The notes under the pieces are model-generated. The model was not told the origin of the DNA. It did no database searches and saw only the letters and a program-made list of their open reading frames with translations. From positions 1-9,929 of the forward strand of contig CAZJIU010000080.1 of NCBI GenBank assembly GCA_964546145.1: a stretch of 9,929 bases of DNA. Reading direction: 5' to 3'. Every line of letters begins with the position of its first letter. The first letter of the stretch is position 1. A program made the translations under genes and the position numbers. Source of the stretch: CAZAKO01 sp964546145. Its GTDB lineage: Bacteria > Fidelibacterota > UBA2242. This document shows positions 1-8,800 of this stretch, piece by piece.

Positions 1-1787
1 TTGAATTCCGGCCCAAACCGGAAAAAGTTCGGTTTATCGCCGCTGTTAGTCAAACTATAAGAGATTTTGATAATTGAATCTTCGAGGGTAATTTTCTTTT
101 CGATCCGAAAGCGCAGCCAGTTGACCCAGCCATCCCGGAAAAAGATTATCGAATGCTCCTGCTTATTCAGATAGTAATTATACTCACCCCCAATGAAGTC
201 GCCATCTTCATAATATTCGCCATTCTGAAATTGCTCCAGAGTGACGCTGGCATTGATGATATGATCAACCAGATTCTTCCGCGGGTAAAGATCATATTTC
301 AGATAATTTTCAAGACCTTCTTCTTTAACCGTGATGTTGTCGTGGATCGAGCCGCTGCCGGAATTTTTATTGGCAGTCAGAACCTTGCGATGATAGGATT
401 CTTTATAACGTCTTAAGGTGTTAAGTACATTAAAGGCTTTCTTCAAGAGCGAAAATTCACTCATCATCGCCCCCCGATGCGGAGCAAAGGCAGTGAATAT
501 TTGATTGTGAGTTATTAGAACCTCGGGATCGCCATCGCCGTCAATATCCGTCTCTTCAACATAAAAAGCCGGTCGTTTTTGTAACTTATTGAGCATTTGC
601 TCGCAACGCAGTAATTCCCCGTAAACTGCGTGGCGCAAGTGCGGCAAGTAGAGTCCGCCAAAAATGCCATGCCAGTAAGCGCAATTACACATCCCGCGCC
701 AGAAGTGCTCACGAGCGCTCTTCAAATCCTTCTGCTGAGCTGCAGTTAAGGACGATTCCTCGATGCTATGATAGCGTTCCGAGAGGTGTAGCATTTTTTT
801 CTGCATCCAGTTGGCTTCATCGTATTTAAATAGAAAATTGCGCCAGATGCCGCCTTTGATAAAGGGCTTGACCTCTTCGATCCGCTCCTGTTTTTCGAAC
901 TCCTGGACCAGATCGTCGAACTTTTCGCCTGCCTCCCAGGGCAGTGCCCACTCACTCATCTCGAAATAAGATGCCGTCGGCAGATAGATTCGACCTTTCG
1001 GTGAGTGAACCGCATAATAATCCGCAAATGTACAGGTCTTGATCCAGTCGCTGTTCTCATCCAGAATTGTCAAGAATTTGCGCAGCCAACCTTCTTCAAA
1101 AACGGTTATATAGGTTCCCGGCCAGACCCCGAATTTCTCACCGTCATCGGTCATTACAATTACATTATTACCATTATCCGTTGCAAATTGACGCAGATAA
1201 TCTATCGTCACCTGGGGCTCTTTAAAGGGAATCGCATAACGTAATTTCTGATTAATCGGAAATATTGAAAGAGTGAACCCCTGCTCTTCGGTGATAAAAT
1301 GTCCGGTCAGTTCATTCTCCATTTTCCCGGTACCGAGAAAATGATAATCATCCACCGTGACATATTTTATGCCAGCCTCGGCAATTGGCTTAGCCATGTA
1401 CGGTTCCCAGACCCGCTCGGTCAGCCACAGTCCCTGCGCCCGATAGCCAAAGCGCTTTCTAATATAATCATTCATCATATTGATCTGGCCGACCTTATCG
1501 GCATCGGTGATCATCACCAGCACCGGTTCGAAAAATCCGCCGGACAGGATTTCGACATTACCGCGCTGCACCAATTTCGCAATCCGGTCCAGATATTCCG
1601 GATAATGAGCTTCAAGCCATTCCAGCAGGCAGCCGCTGAAGTGTAAAGTTATTGCTATTTTTGGAAACTCTTCGACAATCTCGATAAAGGGGAGATAACT
1701 ATGCCGGTAAGCATCTTCGAAAACGAAATCAAAGTTGCCTACCGGCTGATGATCATGAATGCCGAAAATAAACTTGACTGTTTTCAA
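1..1787 (-). CDS. GH57 alpha-glucan enzyme (4-alpha-glucanotransferase / alpha-amylase type), C-terminus cut by window edge
   Basis: Likely cleaves or transfers alpha-1,4-glucan chains (glycogen or maltodextrin) in the cytoplasm; no signal peptide is seen. About 595 residues are visible. The five GH57 signature regions occur in order: HQP (13-15), GNVEILSGG (76-84), WLTERVWEP (121-129), DDGEKFGVWPGT (214-225) and LPTASYFEMSEWALP (269-283). E124 matches the nucleophile (Glu123) of the Thermococcus litoralis glucanotransferase, and D214 or D215 the acid/base. A DUF1925-like middle part follows, with CNCAYWHGIFGGLYLPHLR at 367-385, then a DUF1926-like beta region with an Asp-rich DIDGDGDPE stretch at 414-422. 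The family usually has about 650-700 residues, so perhaps 60-100 are missing. The start is TTG at 1787: it gives the family N-terminus MKTVKFIFGIHDHQP and has a well-placed Shine-Dalgarno, whereas the first internal Met is residue 92, after the HQP motif. The gene lies 19 bp after gap. Transferase versus hydrolase activity cannot be decided from sequence alone. Confidence 0.93.
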   Translation of the reverse strand, partial: MKTVKFIFGIHDHQPVGNFDFVFEDAYRHSYLPFIEIVEEFPKIAITLHFSGCLLEWLEAHYPEYLDRIAKLVQRGNVEILSGGFFEPVLVMITDADKVGQINMMNDYIRKRFGYRAQGLWLTERVWEPYMAKPIAEAGIKYVTVDDYHFLGTGKMENELTGHFITEEQGFTLSIFPINQKLRYAIPFKEPQVTIDYLRQFATDNGNNVIVMTDDGEKFGVWPGTYITVFEEGWLRKFLTILDENSDWIKTCTFADYYAVHSPKGRIYLPTASYFEMSEWALPWEAGEKFDDLVQEFEKQERIEEVKPFIKGGIWRNFLFKYDEANWMQKKMLHLSERYHSIEESSLTAAQQKDLKSAREHFWRGMCNCAYWHGIFGGLYLPHLRHAVYGELLRCEQMLNKLQKRPAFYVEETDIDGDGDPEVLITHNQIFTAFAPHRGAMMSEFSLLKKAFNVLNTLRRYKESYHRKVLTANKNSGSGSIHDNITVKEEGLENYLKYDLYPRKNLVDHIINASVTLEQFQNGEYYEDGDFIGGEYNYYLNKQEHSIIFFRDGWVNWLRFRIEKKITLEDSIIKISYSLTNSGDKPNFFRFGPEF

Positions 1788-1793
1788 AAAACG

Positions 1794-1799
1794 CCTTTT
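1794..1799 (-). promoter_or_regulatory. Ribosome-binding site of the GH57 gene, supports a TTG start
   Basis: Read on the minus strand this is AAAAGG, six bases before the TTG codon at 1787-1785. It lies in the 19-bp spacer after the gap stop codon. The position supports TTG as the start and fits co-transcription with gap, since there is almost no room for a separate promoter. Confidence 0.6.
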
Positions 1800-1806
1800 A
1801 TAACAT

Positions 1807-2796
1807 TTATACCAACTTGAGAACGGTATCCACTACCCGCAGGCTATAAGCCCATTCATTGTCGTACCAGGAGACCACCTTGACAAAATTGCCATCGAGT
1901 ACTTTAGTTAAGGCTGCATCAAAAACCGAAGAATGCGGATTACCGATAATGTCCGTGCTGACAATCGGATCCTCGCAGTATTCCAGAATGCCTTTCATCG
2001 GTCCTTCTGCGGCGGCTTTCATTGCCGCATTAATCTCGTCTATCGTCGCCGGTTTTTCTAATTTACAGGTCAGGTCAACCACCGATCCATCGGGAGTCGG
2101 AACGCGCATCGCAAATCCGTCTAACTTTTTATCCAGGGCTGGAATGACCAATCCAATGGCTTTGGCGGCGCCGGTTTTGGTCGGGATAATCGAAAGCGCC
2201 GCGGCCCGAGCCCGGCGCAAATCTTTGTGCGGAAAATCGAGAATAACCTGATCATTGGTATAGGAGTGGATCGTATTCATCAAACCGCACTTAATCCCAA
2301 AATTGTCATTCAAAACCTTGGCAATCGGCGCCAGACAGTTGGTCGTACAGGAAGCATTGGAAACTAAAACCGCTGATTTGGTCAACATTTCGTCATTGAC
2401 TCCAAGTACTAAAGTCACATCCACATCCTCTTTGGCATTAGCGGGAACTGTCAGTACAACCTTCTTGGCTCCGGCCTGAATGTGTTTCTGCATGCCGTTA
2501 CGATCGCGGAATTTGCCGGTTGCTTCCACAACAATCTCAACTCCCAATTTGCTCCAAGGCAAAGCAGCCGGGTCTTTCTGAGCATAAACTTCAATCTTTT
2601 TACCATCAACGACCAGGAAATTTCCATCCACAGCGATCGTGCCCGGGAATTTGCCATGAATCGAATCATACTTCAGCAGATGCGCCAATGTCTTAGCATC
2701 GGTTAAATCATTAATTGCCACAACTTCTAACTTTGGATTCGTGTAAGCCGCTTTAAATACTAATCGCCCAATGCGTCCAAATCCGTTAATTGCAAT
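1807..2796 (-). CDS. gap: Type I glyceraldehyde-3-phosphate dehydrogenase, start codon lost in assembly gap
   Basis: Phosphorylating GAPDH of central glycolysis/gluconeogenesis. It oxidises glyceraldehyde-3-phosphate with NAD+ and phosphate to 1,3-bisphosphoglycerate, as a cytoplasmic tetramer. The visible 329 residues run from IAINGFGRIGR (Rossmann dinucleotide loop) to the stop. Only about 3-4 N-terminal residues are missing, compared with roughly 335 in the family. Key elements are present: the AINDLTD segment, whose Asp favours NAD over NADP; SNASCTTNCLAP with the catalytic Cys codon at 2347-2349; TIHSYTNDQ with the catalytic His; HKDLRRARAAA; the phosphate-binding Arg in FAMRVPTP; and WYDNE near the end. 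Residues PANAKEDVDVT make the loop before the active site slightly longer than usual. The start, ribosome-binding site and any promoter lie in the N gap. The GH57 gene follows after 19 bp. Confidence 0.97.
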   Translation of the reverse strand: MAINGFGRIGRLVFKAAYTNPKLEVVAINDLTDAKTLAHLLKYDSIHGKFPGTIAVDGNFLVVDGKKIEVYAQKDPAALPWSKLGVEIVVEATGKFRDRNGMQKHIQAGAKKVVLTVPANAKEDVDVTLVLGVNDEMLTKSAVLVSNASCTTNCLAPIAKVLNDNFGIKCGLMNTIHSYTNDQVILDFPHKDLRRARAAALSIIPTKTGAAKAIGLVIPALDKKLDGFAMRVPTPDGSVVDLTCKLEKPATIDEINAAMKAAAEGPMKGILEYCEDPIVSTDIIGNPHSSVFDAALTKVLDGNFVKVVSWYDNEWAYSLRVVDTVLKLV

Positions 2797-2896
2797 NNNN
2801 NNNNNNNNNNNNNNNNNNNNNNNNNNNNNNNNNNNNNNNNNNNNNNNNNNNNNNNNNNNNNNNNNNNNNNNNNNNNNNNNNNNNNNNNNNNNNNNN
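2797..2896. other. Assembly gap of 100 N
   Basis: Exactly 100 consecutive N, the conventional placeholder for a scaffold gap of unknown length. It removes the 5' end of gap, the 3' end of the protease gene and the spacer between them. A reading frame drawn through it in either direction is artificial. The two flanks encode unrelated proteins in different frames, so the real distance and even the adjacency of the two genes rest on scaffolding evidence not visible here. Confidence 0.99.
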
Positions 2897-3913
2897 TCCC
2901 AGGAAAAATTCGTAGTTATCCCGAAAAAAGGTCTGGATCGCCTCGATTGGCACAACATGGGTAACTCCGTACTGAATATTCGCTTTATAATCCACGTACA
3001 GGTCACCACTATAGGGAAAATGAAGGTCGTAATTAGTCTGATCAATACTACTGTTCGGTCTGATCAGGTATTCATATTCGGCCGCCGCCGATTTAGCAAT
3101 CCCCACCAATTCGAAATTGGGAACTCCATCTTTTACGGCTAAAACAATTCCACCGCTGCAGCCCCGATTGAACAGGGCGTCCACGATAAATTCCCCATGC
3201 TTATCCCGGTTAGGTTCGCTGACAATTCCCCGGGTAACGAGTTTGACTCCGCGCGGATAGCCTAAAAGATAAACGAAACTACCCCACTCCAGGTCTTTGG
3301 CTTTACCCAGGGGATAATTGAAGATCGGAATAAGCTTGTCTGCCGATGAAGGGAATTCGGTCCCTAATATGGCAAGATCTTTGTCCTCATCAATCTTGAG
3401 AATATGTATCTCGCCAATATTTCCAAGATTAGTGACATAATTAGCCTGTTTTTCTTTGATCGATAAGGATTGGACAAAGGGGCTTGGCTTGCCATCCTCT
3501 AAAGCATAATAGCGCACCAGAGTATCCGGGAAATTGACAATATGAGCACAGGTTAAAAGCGCCATCCGATCGCTCTGTCTCAAGATAATAGTTGCGGTTC
3601 CCGAAGTAGCCTGATTAAAATAGATTATCTCTGAAGTATTTTGTCGAATAAATTCTGGCTGTAACTGTGACTTCCGGACTCTCTGATTTTCAGGGAAAAC
3701 ATAACTCTTATAATATGCAATCGCGTTGATCATTTTGACCGTTTCACCGATTCGCCTCAACTCTGCCGAACAGTTACGATAGGGAAATTCCGAATCATAC
3801 CTTCCATCGTTCAGAGTGGGATAGACAGTTTGATAGATGCGGCGTGAACATGCGGACAAGAGAGCAAACGCTATACAACCGATATACAATCTACTGAAAA
3901 ATGGAGTTCTCAT
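2897..3913 (-). CDS. Lipoprotein trypsin-like (S1-type) serine protease, C-terminus lost in assembly gap
   Basis: Predicted envelope-anchored endopeptidase. The N-terminus is a short basic stretch, a hydrophobic segment and a lipobox LSAC, placing lipidated Cys at residue 22. After a linker with no recognised domain (23-100), a trypsin-fold domain runs from about 101 to 335. A complete triad is visible: H124 in LLTCAHIV, D179 in DKDLAIL and S253 in RGCSGG. LLGYPRG (216-222) and the GIV motif at 229-231 also match DegP/HtrA-like or Trypsin_2 domains. The 339 visible residues end at the gap, so a PDZ or other C-terminal domain cannot be excluded. ATG at 3913 gives a good signal sequence but lacks a close Shine-Dalgarno. 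A GAGG lies 23 bases upstream, five bases before an in-frame ATT, so a non-standard earlier start is possible but unlikely. The gene begins 49 bp after the kinase stop, suggesting co-transcription. The natural substrate is unknown. Confidence 0.85.
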
Positions 3914-3962
3914 TACAACTTTATTTAAAATTCCGTCCTCAGATAAAATATAAAACGGCTAA

Positions 3963-5726
3963 TTAATTTTCCAACTGTTCCAGATAAGCAGGTAAATAGA
4001 CCATGAAGGTTGAACCCTTACCCACGACAGATTCAACCGCAATATATCCATCATGTTTTCTGATGATTGCATCACAGATTGCCAAACCCAATCCGCTCCC
4101 TTGCTGTTTGGTCGTAAAATAAGGGTCAAAGATTTTACTCAACTGCTCCCTTGGGATCCCCATACCCTGGTCTTTGAAGCTCAGTTTGACATAGGAATTA
4201 GTCATTTTCAAAGGTTTAGGCAGCAAAGGAGAGGATTTGATATTTTCGGCAGTAATAAAGATCGTGCCACCTTCAGGCATAGCCTGATTGGCATTAATGA
4301 TCAGATTTTCCAATACTTGAACCATCAGGTTTTTGTCGGTATAAACTTGCCATAAATCTGGAGGGACTTTTAGCTGATAGCTTACCTCACTGGTACTCAA
4401 AATTAGTTCGGCCGTATCCCGGACAATCCGGGATAAAGACAGCGGTTCCTTCACAGGCTCAATTCCTTTTGTGAAAGTCAATAACTGGCTGGTGATTGCC
4501 GAGGCTTTTTGGGCGCTATCATAAATTCGCTGCAAATAATCTTTAATATCTCTATGTTCTTCACAAGCTATTTTAACGAGTTTAAAATTTCCCATAATAA
4601 TTGATAGTAAATTGTTAAAATCATGAGCCACTCCGCCCGCAATCAACTCGATTGACTCCTGTTTGCGCTGACGCTGAATCTCCATTTGAGCCTCTCTCAG
4701 CTCGGTTATATCATGTAATGTAATCAAGCGCCCCATATAACTATTATTACGGTTATACAGCGGTTGAATCTGCAGATCGTAATAGTAAATTTCTCCATTT
4801 TTCTCAAGGGTGATCTCGCTACGGACATTAAGTGCTTCACTGTACTTTTCCAGTAGTTCTTTATTATAGGTCCAGACTTCGGTAATATTTTTACCCACCA
4901 CCTTCTTGAGAGACCAACCGAAAATGTTCAAGCAAGCCCGGTTTAAATCCACAATCCGGTTATTGCCGTCCAGGACCAATAAACAGCCATCCATGTTCTC
5001 CACCACGAGATTGCGGGCAATCGGGACAATGCTCAGCAGGCGAAAATAAAACAGACCTGCTCCCAGCAAAATACCTGAAATCGCGAAGAAAAACGGTGTT
5101 GGATCAAGTCCCGGAATAAAACCAATTTGTAATACATACAGAATGTTTCCGAACCACGGCACCAGAACTCCGGCTACCAGTACGATAGCCTGATTCCGGT
5201 AATACTGCGACGATTCGAAAACCCTTCTCAAGATTAAAAGGGTACCAATTATTAAAAGCAGGTATGAATAAGCTGTCTGAACCCAGAACCATTGACCATA
5301 TTTGATATCCGGCAGTAAAATATTATGGTCCCAGTGAAAATTATATCCATCCCAGATTAACCAGTGCTGCTCGTTAGTCCAGACAAGAATCAGGGTCACA
5401 ATTGGCAGGATCGAAATCAACGCGATATTATTAGCGCTGATCCATTTATTATGACCGGCATATTGAACGGCAAACAATAACCAGGCTGGGGCTACCATAA
5501 CCACCCCGATATATTCTATTTTTGATAACAGCACTTTAAACTGTACATCATCGGTAACCATCCATATCAAATAGCAGACCAACCACTCAATAATTGAACC
5601 CATCAACCAAATAAATGCCGGCGAACTGGCAATCTGCCGATGACGAATCGCGTACAGGAAAACCAGGAAGCAGACGACAACCGCCGCTGACATAGGAATT
5701 ATGAATGGAGTGTAAACCAGATTCAT
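3963..5726 (-). CDS. Membrane sensor histidine kinase: seven-TM sensor, PAS, HisKA, HATPase
   Basis: Autophosphorylating sensor of a two-component system in the inner membrane, 587 residues. Residues 1-235 hold about seven hydrophobic helices (near 8-28, 36-57, 72-92, 100-117, 147-167, 180-200 and 208-230), resembling the HisKA_7TM sensor region. A PAS domain follows (about 237-345), then a charged linker helix (342-362). The H-box GGVAHDFNNLL has the phospho-acceptor at H368 and is of the subtype with AHDFNN, common in NtrB-like and hybrid kinases. The ATPase domain has the N-box ENLIINANQAM (473-483), G1 DQGMGIP (519-525), F-box IFDPYFTTK (532-540) and G2 GSGLGLAI (543-550), so it looks catalytically intact. 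There is no receiver domain and no response-regulator gene in the window, so the partner is elsewhere. The signal sensed is unknown. The ATG at 5726 lacks a clear Shine-Dalgarno. The gene sits 118 bp after lptD and 49 bp before the protease gene. Confidence 0.93.
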   Translation of the reverse strand: MNLVYTPFIIPMSAAVVVCFLVFLYAIRHRQIASSPAFIWLMGSIIEWLVCYLIWMVTDDVQFKVLLSKIEYIGVVMVAPAWLLFAVQYAGHNKWISANNIALISILPIVTLILVWTNEQHWLIWDGYNFHWDHNILLPDIKYGQWFWVQTAYSYLLLIIGTLLILRRVFESSQYYRNQAIVLVAGVLVPWFGNILYVLQIGFIPGLDPTPFFFAISGILLGAGLFYFRLLSIVPIARNLVVENMDGCLLVLDGNNRIVDLNRACLNIFGWSLKKVVGKNITEVWTYNKELLEKYSEALNVRSEITLEKNGEIYYYDLQIQPLYNRNNSYMGRLITLHDITELREAQMEIQRQRKQESIELIAGGVAHDFNNLLSIIMGNFKLVKIACEEHRDIKDYLQRIYDSAQKASAITSQLLTFTKGIEPVKEPLSLSRIVRDTAELILSTSEVSYQLKVPPDLWQVYTDKNLMVQVLENLIINANQAMPEGGTIFITAENIKSSPLLPKPLKMTNSYVKLSFKDQGMGIPREQLSKIFDPYFTTKQQGSGLGLAICDAIIRKHDGYIAVESVVGKGSTFMVYLPAYLEQLEN

Positions 5727-5762
5727 AATAAAAGTTATGATTATTTGTCTAAAAACTCAGCT

Positions 5763-5826
5763 ATTTTTCCATCCAACTAAAATAAGATTACCTGAATAAT
5801 GAATGGTTGCCAGCCGATGGAAAAAT
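5763..5826 (-). repeat. 11-bp perfect inverted repeat between lptD and the kinase gene
   Basis: ATTTTTCCATC at 5763-5773 is the exact reverse complement of GATGGAAAAAT at 5816-5826, with 42 bases between. It occupies about half of the 118-bp spacer downstream of the lptD stop. On the minus-strand transcript the arms could form a long-loop stem, followed shortly by a run of five T (AGCTGAGTTTTTAG). This might be a weak terminator, an mRNA-processing stem or a paired protein-binding site. The stem is AT-rich and the loop long, so it is not a standard Rho-independent terminator. Confidence 0.4.
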
Positions 5827-5844
5827 TCACTACCCGAACTCTTT

Positions 5845-8800
5845 TTAAAATCCGTAAGTACTGCGTCTGCCACCCTTTTCTTCATATTTAAGATCCCGCA
5901 GGGTCGGTGACTTCACATTGATCGTCAGATTGTACTGCTGGGCATAGCTGTATTTACTGGGGGTCCAATTAAATGTTAACTGCCAGCAGTGCAGATCCCG
6001 GGTAATTGTAAAGCTTTGGCTGTTAATCTTCTTTGCCAGGAGGTCGAAGCTGCCTTGCCAGCTGATTGCCCATTTGGAGCTGAGATTCAGTTTGAGACTG
6101 GTTGACATGAAAAAAGATTCGCTTTTCACTGCCGGATTCGGTCGGTTATAATTATAGCGAAAACTCATACTTCCCGACCACAATTCAGCGCCGGCTGTCG
6201 GTACCGGTGGACTTTCCCCAATATCCTCTTCGGTATCAACCGTTCCCAAAATTTCATCTTCTACGTCACTGGTATCGGCAGTCGCCTCACCTGGCATCTG
6301 AACTCCAAAACGCCGTCCTGAGAGTGAAAAACCAGTTGTGGCACTTACACTGGTTAAACGCGGGATGGGAATACCATACTTTTGTTCATTCCACTCATTG
6401 ACTCGCCCGTTCCGGTATTTATACAGATCATAGCTGGCACTGATGTTCAGTACTAATTTCTTGGATAACTGGGTCCGAATCGAAGTACTGATCGGCGCCC
6501 AGCGTAAACTATCGGCAGCAAAATTATAACTGGTACCAAAATCCAGATTCAGAAAATCAACTTTGTTCTCCTGATCGCCGACCTTGGTTTTCGCTTGAAA
6601 CAGATTATTCAACCGCAGGGTCATGGCTCTCGATTCTCCTGCCGGGGTTGATCCGAGCAGAGTATTACTGAAATAATCGTGCTTCCAGATTTTTCCAGTG
6701 GAATCCTCCCACGTCTGGATATAACCCGGATCCCAACCCAGGATTTTCTGGGAAAAGTCAGGTCGGTAGGAAAGCCCGATTTGCGGTGAAACCACATGAC
6801 GAATTGCCCTTAATGCCCCAATGCGGGCAGGAAACATACCGTAGATTTTAGTCTGCGCATTCAGCGACATGCTGCCAGTATGCCGGGCTTTGAATCCACT
6901 GACCGACTGGGTAACTATTTTATTATTGTCAATAACAAATTGCTCACCGCTATATCGGGGCTGAAGGTAATCAAAAATCCAGCCCTCCTGAATACTCATG
7001 TTCTGATTCAGCGTGATATAACTGAAAACCTTCTGGGAACTGTTCAGCGAGATATTGTGGATTACGGCGTTTTTAGTCTGATCCTGCCGTTCCCAGAGCA
7101 GCGAATCATTGCCCTGATAATAAATGTCCTGGTTGTTCAAATACTGCGAACTGATTCCGAAGTAGATGTTATTATACCAGCGTGTTTTGGAAGCGCTGAC
7201 ACCAGCCCGCGCCGGAATTAGCGGCTTAGTGCCGCGATTAAAGGAAATATTCGGCAACGAACGTTTGATATAGCTGATCTTCTGTCCAACCTGGGTCGGA
7301 TCGGTAGCAATCAGGGTCTTCGCCTGGAGATTAACCGTCTGATTAAAAGTCATTGACATGGAATAGGGTTTATCCGGCCAGGTTTTGGATAGCGTAGCAT
7401 TACTGATCAATTGCTGGTTCAGCCGGGTATTCTGACTGATACCCAATTTTTGATAGAGGTCGTCACTGCTGACGAAACTGCCGTTAGCTCGCAATTGCAT
7501 CGTTGGGCTGAGTTTGTGACTATGATTAATATTAAGCGTCCACTGCCGTTTCTGAAAATCGGTGAGGAATTCATTGGTATAAGAACCGGAAATCGAACCG
7601 CTAAAAACATAGCGCTTATTATAGCGCGTCCGGTACTGAAAGATCGTGCCGCGTTTATCATAAAAGTTGGTAGTCAGGCGAATATCATAATAATCATTCG
7701 GCGCCCAGAAATATCCCAACCCGCGGATATAGCCACCAGCCGTGCCGCTTTCGCCATAGGTAGGCATAATCCAGCCCGAATGCCGGCGACCGCCCTTATT
7801 GGGAAAAATACCGAAAGGCAAAGCCAGCAGCGGGATGTCGTGGATATACAGGACAATCGGACGGGCAATGATTTTGTCCTTTTGAATAAGTTTCATTCGC
7901 CGGCTGCGAAAATAGTAGTGCGGTTCTTCCAGATCGCAAGTAGTATAAACACCATTCGTAACATAAAAATCGGTTTTGGTAACCTTGGCAATATTTTCAC
8001 CAGTGTAATAGCCATCCTGCTCTTTAGTTCGCCCTTCGACAATTCGACCTTTTTGGGTCTTCATATTGTAGATCATTTCGGCTCCCGAGAAAGGTTCACG
8101 ACCATGCTGATAGAGCGTAGGTTTATTGCCTTCAGTGGAATCATAAGGTGGCGAACCAAGTGGATAGGCATATAACAGATTCTCATCCCATTTGACTGAA
8201 ATCTTACCAGCTTTCAGCTCCATGTCACCGGATTTTATCTCCGATTTCTGATATAGGTTTGTGATTTTATCTTCTAGATAATAGTCAATTCGTTCCGCCG
8301 AATACAGAACGGTCGTGTCGGTACTGGTATTAGTTTCGTCGGGAATAAACTTGCCTTCGGTGCCCCCGATAACTGTGATCCGATTCAGACGCTTACCCAG
8401 AAATTTCATGATAACCGTATCGCCACTGGCAACATTGACACCCTGAATAATGCTGTCTTCGGTGACGTTATAATAACTGGTTGCCATGCCGCTGACCCGA
8501 ATTGAATCGGTCTGACCACCCTGAAAATAGATTTCCATCAGCTTACCGGTGAGTTCGTCATAAGTCTGGACCGAATCCCGCTCCGCCACGGCAGCCGAAT
8601 CGGATTTATTGTATGGCAAATATGCTTTGGAATGGGAAGAGGCAACCGCATTATCGTAAATGAAAAGCGATTGAAGCTCCTCGTCCTGTAATTGCATTTT
8701 CATCTGCTCACCGACGAGCTTTTGGCTCTCCCGATAGACTATTGGTTTACCGCTCATCGTCGCCACTTCCAGCGAGTCATAATAATCCACTACATCACAA

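Noticed and set aside
515..955. Minus-strand out-of-frame ORFs that could suggest the GH57 gene is broken.
   Set aside because: The GH57 reading frame was followed without a stop or frame change from 1787 to the window edge, so these are alternative frames of an intact gene.
153..1646. Several plus-strand open frames of 79-115 codons opposite the GH57 gene.
   Set aside because: The minus-strand GH57 frame is continuous with all family motifs. The plus-strand frames have no family features.
1807..1860. The GAPDH C-terminus reads EWAYSLRVV where many family members have EWGYSNRVV, which looked like a lost cofactor contact.
   Set aside because: The nicotinamide-contacting Asn of the family is the one in WYDNE, which is kept. 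The later position varies (for example His in Geobacillus stearothermophilus), so no functional loss is implied.
1807..3045. An apparent open frame joining GAPDH to about 50 residues beyond the N run.
   Set aside because: It exists only because N is read as unknown residues. The part beyond the gap is an alternative frame of the protease gene, and GAPDH needs only about 3-4 more residues.
7411..8175. A 254-codon open frame on the plus strand, opposite lptD.
   Set aside because: It lies entirely within the clearly coding lptD frame, shows no recognisable domain and has no convincing ribosome-binding site; it is a shadow frame.
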